From Isoetes taiwanensis (taxonomy: Eukaryota; Streptophyta; Lycopodiopsida; Isoetales; Isoetaceae): DNA of 64,000 nt. This document shows, one piece after another, positions 62,527 through 64,000 of the stretch. Where the stretch lies: assembly GCA_021234155.1 (NCBI GenBank), contig JAJEKV010000045.1, positions 2,373,434 through 2,437,433 of the forward strand, read 5' to 3'. Numbering within the stretch: position 1 is the first letter of the stretch; every line of letters begins with the position of its first letter. The position numbers and the translations under genes are program-made. The notes below the pieces were generated by a model. The model did not search any database and was not told where the DNA came from. It worked only from the letters and a program-made list of their open reading frames with translations.

Positions 62527-63801
62527 CTAGAAGCTCTTAAGATAAGATCGTGCAATAGCTCCATTAGCACCATAGGGATAGAATCCATGTGGTCTAGAAG
62601 CATTTCCAGATGCATACAATACCCTTAAAATCTGTTCTGGTGTGCGACTATATGTTAGTGAATAATAGTCTCCAGCAAGGATGTTACCAATTGTACTATT
62701 CTCTGCTCCCAAGCATTTGGGAACACTCAATCCCTCATCATTAACTAAAGGATAACTTCCATCCAAGAAAGTGCGTGCATAAGACAATCTATCTGTAATA
62801 TCAGCGACTGTGAACCCATAAGGCTCAACTATTTCGTCTTTCTTTTCATAGAGTAAGGTACGAATAATTGCATCCTGACCAGCTTCGACTCCTTCTAGTC
62901 CGCCAACAAGCTACAAAGATATCAAAAGTGTAGTATGAAATGCATTATTAATTTGTGCTATATCTTTAATCCATGTCTTGAAAATGCACGTGGATGGATA
63001 ACATACCCGTCTTGCTATTGGCTCCACAAGCTGAGGGAGGGCACCAACATAACCATTCAAGCCCATGTAAGGAATAATGTAAGCAGAGAGGAGATAATTG
63101 ATGCTATTGGCATAAGGATTGAATGGGGGATTCATTTTCTTCCCAAGAACGAGAAAGAAGAATTCATCGAAAGCCTTAAAGCTAAGATCAATAAGTGGCC
63201 GGGGGATTGAGTAAGCTCCGAGAGTGTCGCGAAGGGCCCTAGAAAAACAAACACAAGAGTGAGAGATGTATAAGATAGGAAACAGGAGTTTGAAAAAAAG
63301 GCCAAATACAAGATAAACTCTAGGCATTCGTTCTCGATAGAAATGAATTGCATTTTATCATATATGCATGATTACTAGATGATAGAATTGAATTGCATTT
63401 GATCATATGTGGATTATGAGTAGATGATAGAATTGAATTGCATTTTATCATATGGGCAGTAGTAGATACCTGACATGTCCGACTTCTTGGAGGCCAAACT
63501 GGATGATGATATCCCTTGTGAGGGAATCAAGGTTAGCAAGTTGGTAGCCAATAGGGGAAGGGCCTCCACCAGTGTAAGAAGGGGCAAAATGTTCAAGGCC
63601 AACCCCAAGGGTAGAACGAAGAAAAAACTCAGTTTCCAAGTACTCAACATTTAGGGCGAAATTGAGAAGGTTAATATCAATGGGAACCCAAACTTGCATT
63701 GGAGTGTAGGACGAATTTGGCGCTTCTACACAGCTTAGCAACGTCGCCCAGCATCTGGCTATGGCGCATACAAGCAGCAGTAGAATATGTAAGTTGTTCA
63801 T
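62527..63801 (-). CDS. PCC13-62-like desiccation-related protein
   Basis: A complete three-exon gene: exons 63,470-63,801, 63,007-63,238 and 62,527-62,910 (948 nt, 315 aa), with GT/AG sites throughout. The start at 63,801 gives MNNLHILLLLVCAIARCWAT, a secretion signal; an upstream ATG at 63,849 would add 16 residues before it and is less likely. The mature part is a ferritin-like (Ferritin_2) four-helix domain: NFALNVEYLETEFFL, IQFGLQEVGHVR, the NPYANSINYLLSAYIIPYMG block, then GLEGVEAGQDAIIRTLLYE. These supply the Glu/His pattern of the family. Conserved ends LAGDYYSLTYSRTPEQILR and GFYPYGANGAIARSYL are present, so length and domains are normal. The family is induced by drying in resurrection plants and accumulates in seeds. 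Exon phases (2, 0) are clean; this is the best functional gene in the window. Confidence 0.95.
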
Positions 63802-64000
63802 CCTGTCTGCTTTGCGCTTCGGATTGCCAAATCCTTCCTTTTGTAGCATGTTTATGGATTAGGTGACATGCATTTTTCGTGTTTGCCTCGTTCTCTTTAC
63901 ATGCTCCGTTGGAGTTTTTAATTGCACATAAATTCCGCAGAGAAGACAGGCTTCTTAATTAAGCTTATTTTTATGTACTTCCTCCTGTTTAGGGTTGAGG

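Overview
The window is nuclear DNA of a vascular plant. The evidence is spliced genes with GT/AG introns, a PCC13-62-type desiccation protein gene, a mitochondrial cox2 fragment, plant-type L1, Copia, Gypsy, Harbinger and Mutator-like elements, and fragments of plant genes (E(z)-type methyltransferase, mitochondrial EF-Tu, 2-oxoglutarate dioxygenase). The transposon density, the long (CT)n tracts and an L1-ORF1p-like LINE fit a large gymnosperm or fern genome better than a compact angiosperm one. The species cannot be fixed from the sequence.

Region 1 (1-28,638) is a head-to-tail array of eight same-strand copies, named A-H here, of one LINE group. Each copy ends in a short two-tier hairpin followed by a (CT)n tract, and the next copy begins where the tract stops. 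The layout fits a LINE that uses (CT)n both as its 3' tail and as its target. The hairpin arms differ between copies but still pair. Copy G is the best preserved: an L1-ORF1p-like ORF1, an APE endonuclease and a C-terminal zinc knuckle, with the reverse transcriptase missing. It is interrupted by a 7.8-kb plant L1 with a poly(A) tail and an 11-bp target-site duplication.

Region 2 (28.6-39.2 kb) holds a decayed Harbinger pair (DDE transposase on +, MYB-like partner on -), an E(z) SET fragment, a three-unit minisatellite and a complete hAT-type MITE with an 8-bp duplication. It also holds a run of same-strand exons from unrelated genes (an unknown protein, mitochondrial EF-Tu, a 2-oxoglutarate dioxygenase) that keep their introns, which suggests transposon-mediated capture.

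Region 3 (39.2-55.3 kb) holds a 5'-truncated Copia element with its 3' LTR, a Gypsy gag-protease remnant and a small intronless gene for a secreted cysteine-rich, proline-tailed protein. These are followed by a NUMT with a cox2 exon still flanked by intron-like sequence, a Mutator-like element with long TIRs and an array of palindromic iterons, and a second, GC-rich LINE ending in short pentanucleotide repeats.

Region 4 (55.3-64 kb) holds degenerate gene fragments (BTB/POZ-like, CCCH-zinc-finger-like) set in repeats, including a 3.1-kb-spaced direct duplication. It ends with the one clearly intact multi-exon gene of the window, a three-exon PCC13-62-like desiccation-related protein gene on the minus strand. 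The only other plausibly functional gene is the cysteine-rich one at 45.5 kb. The rest is transposons, fragments and non-coding sequence.
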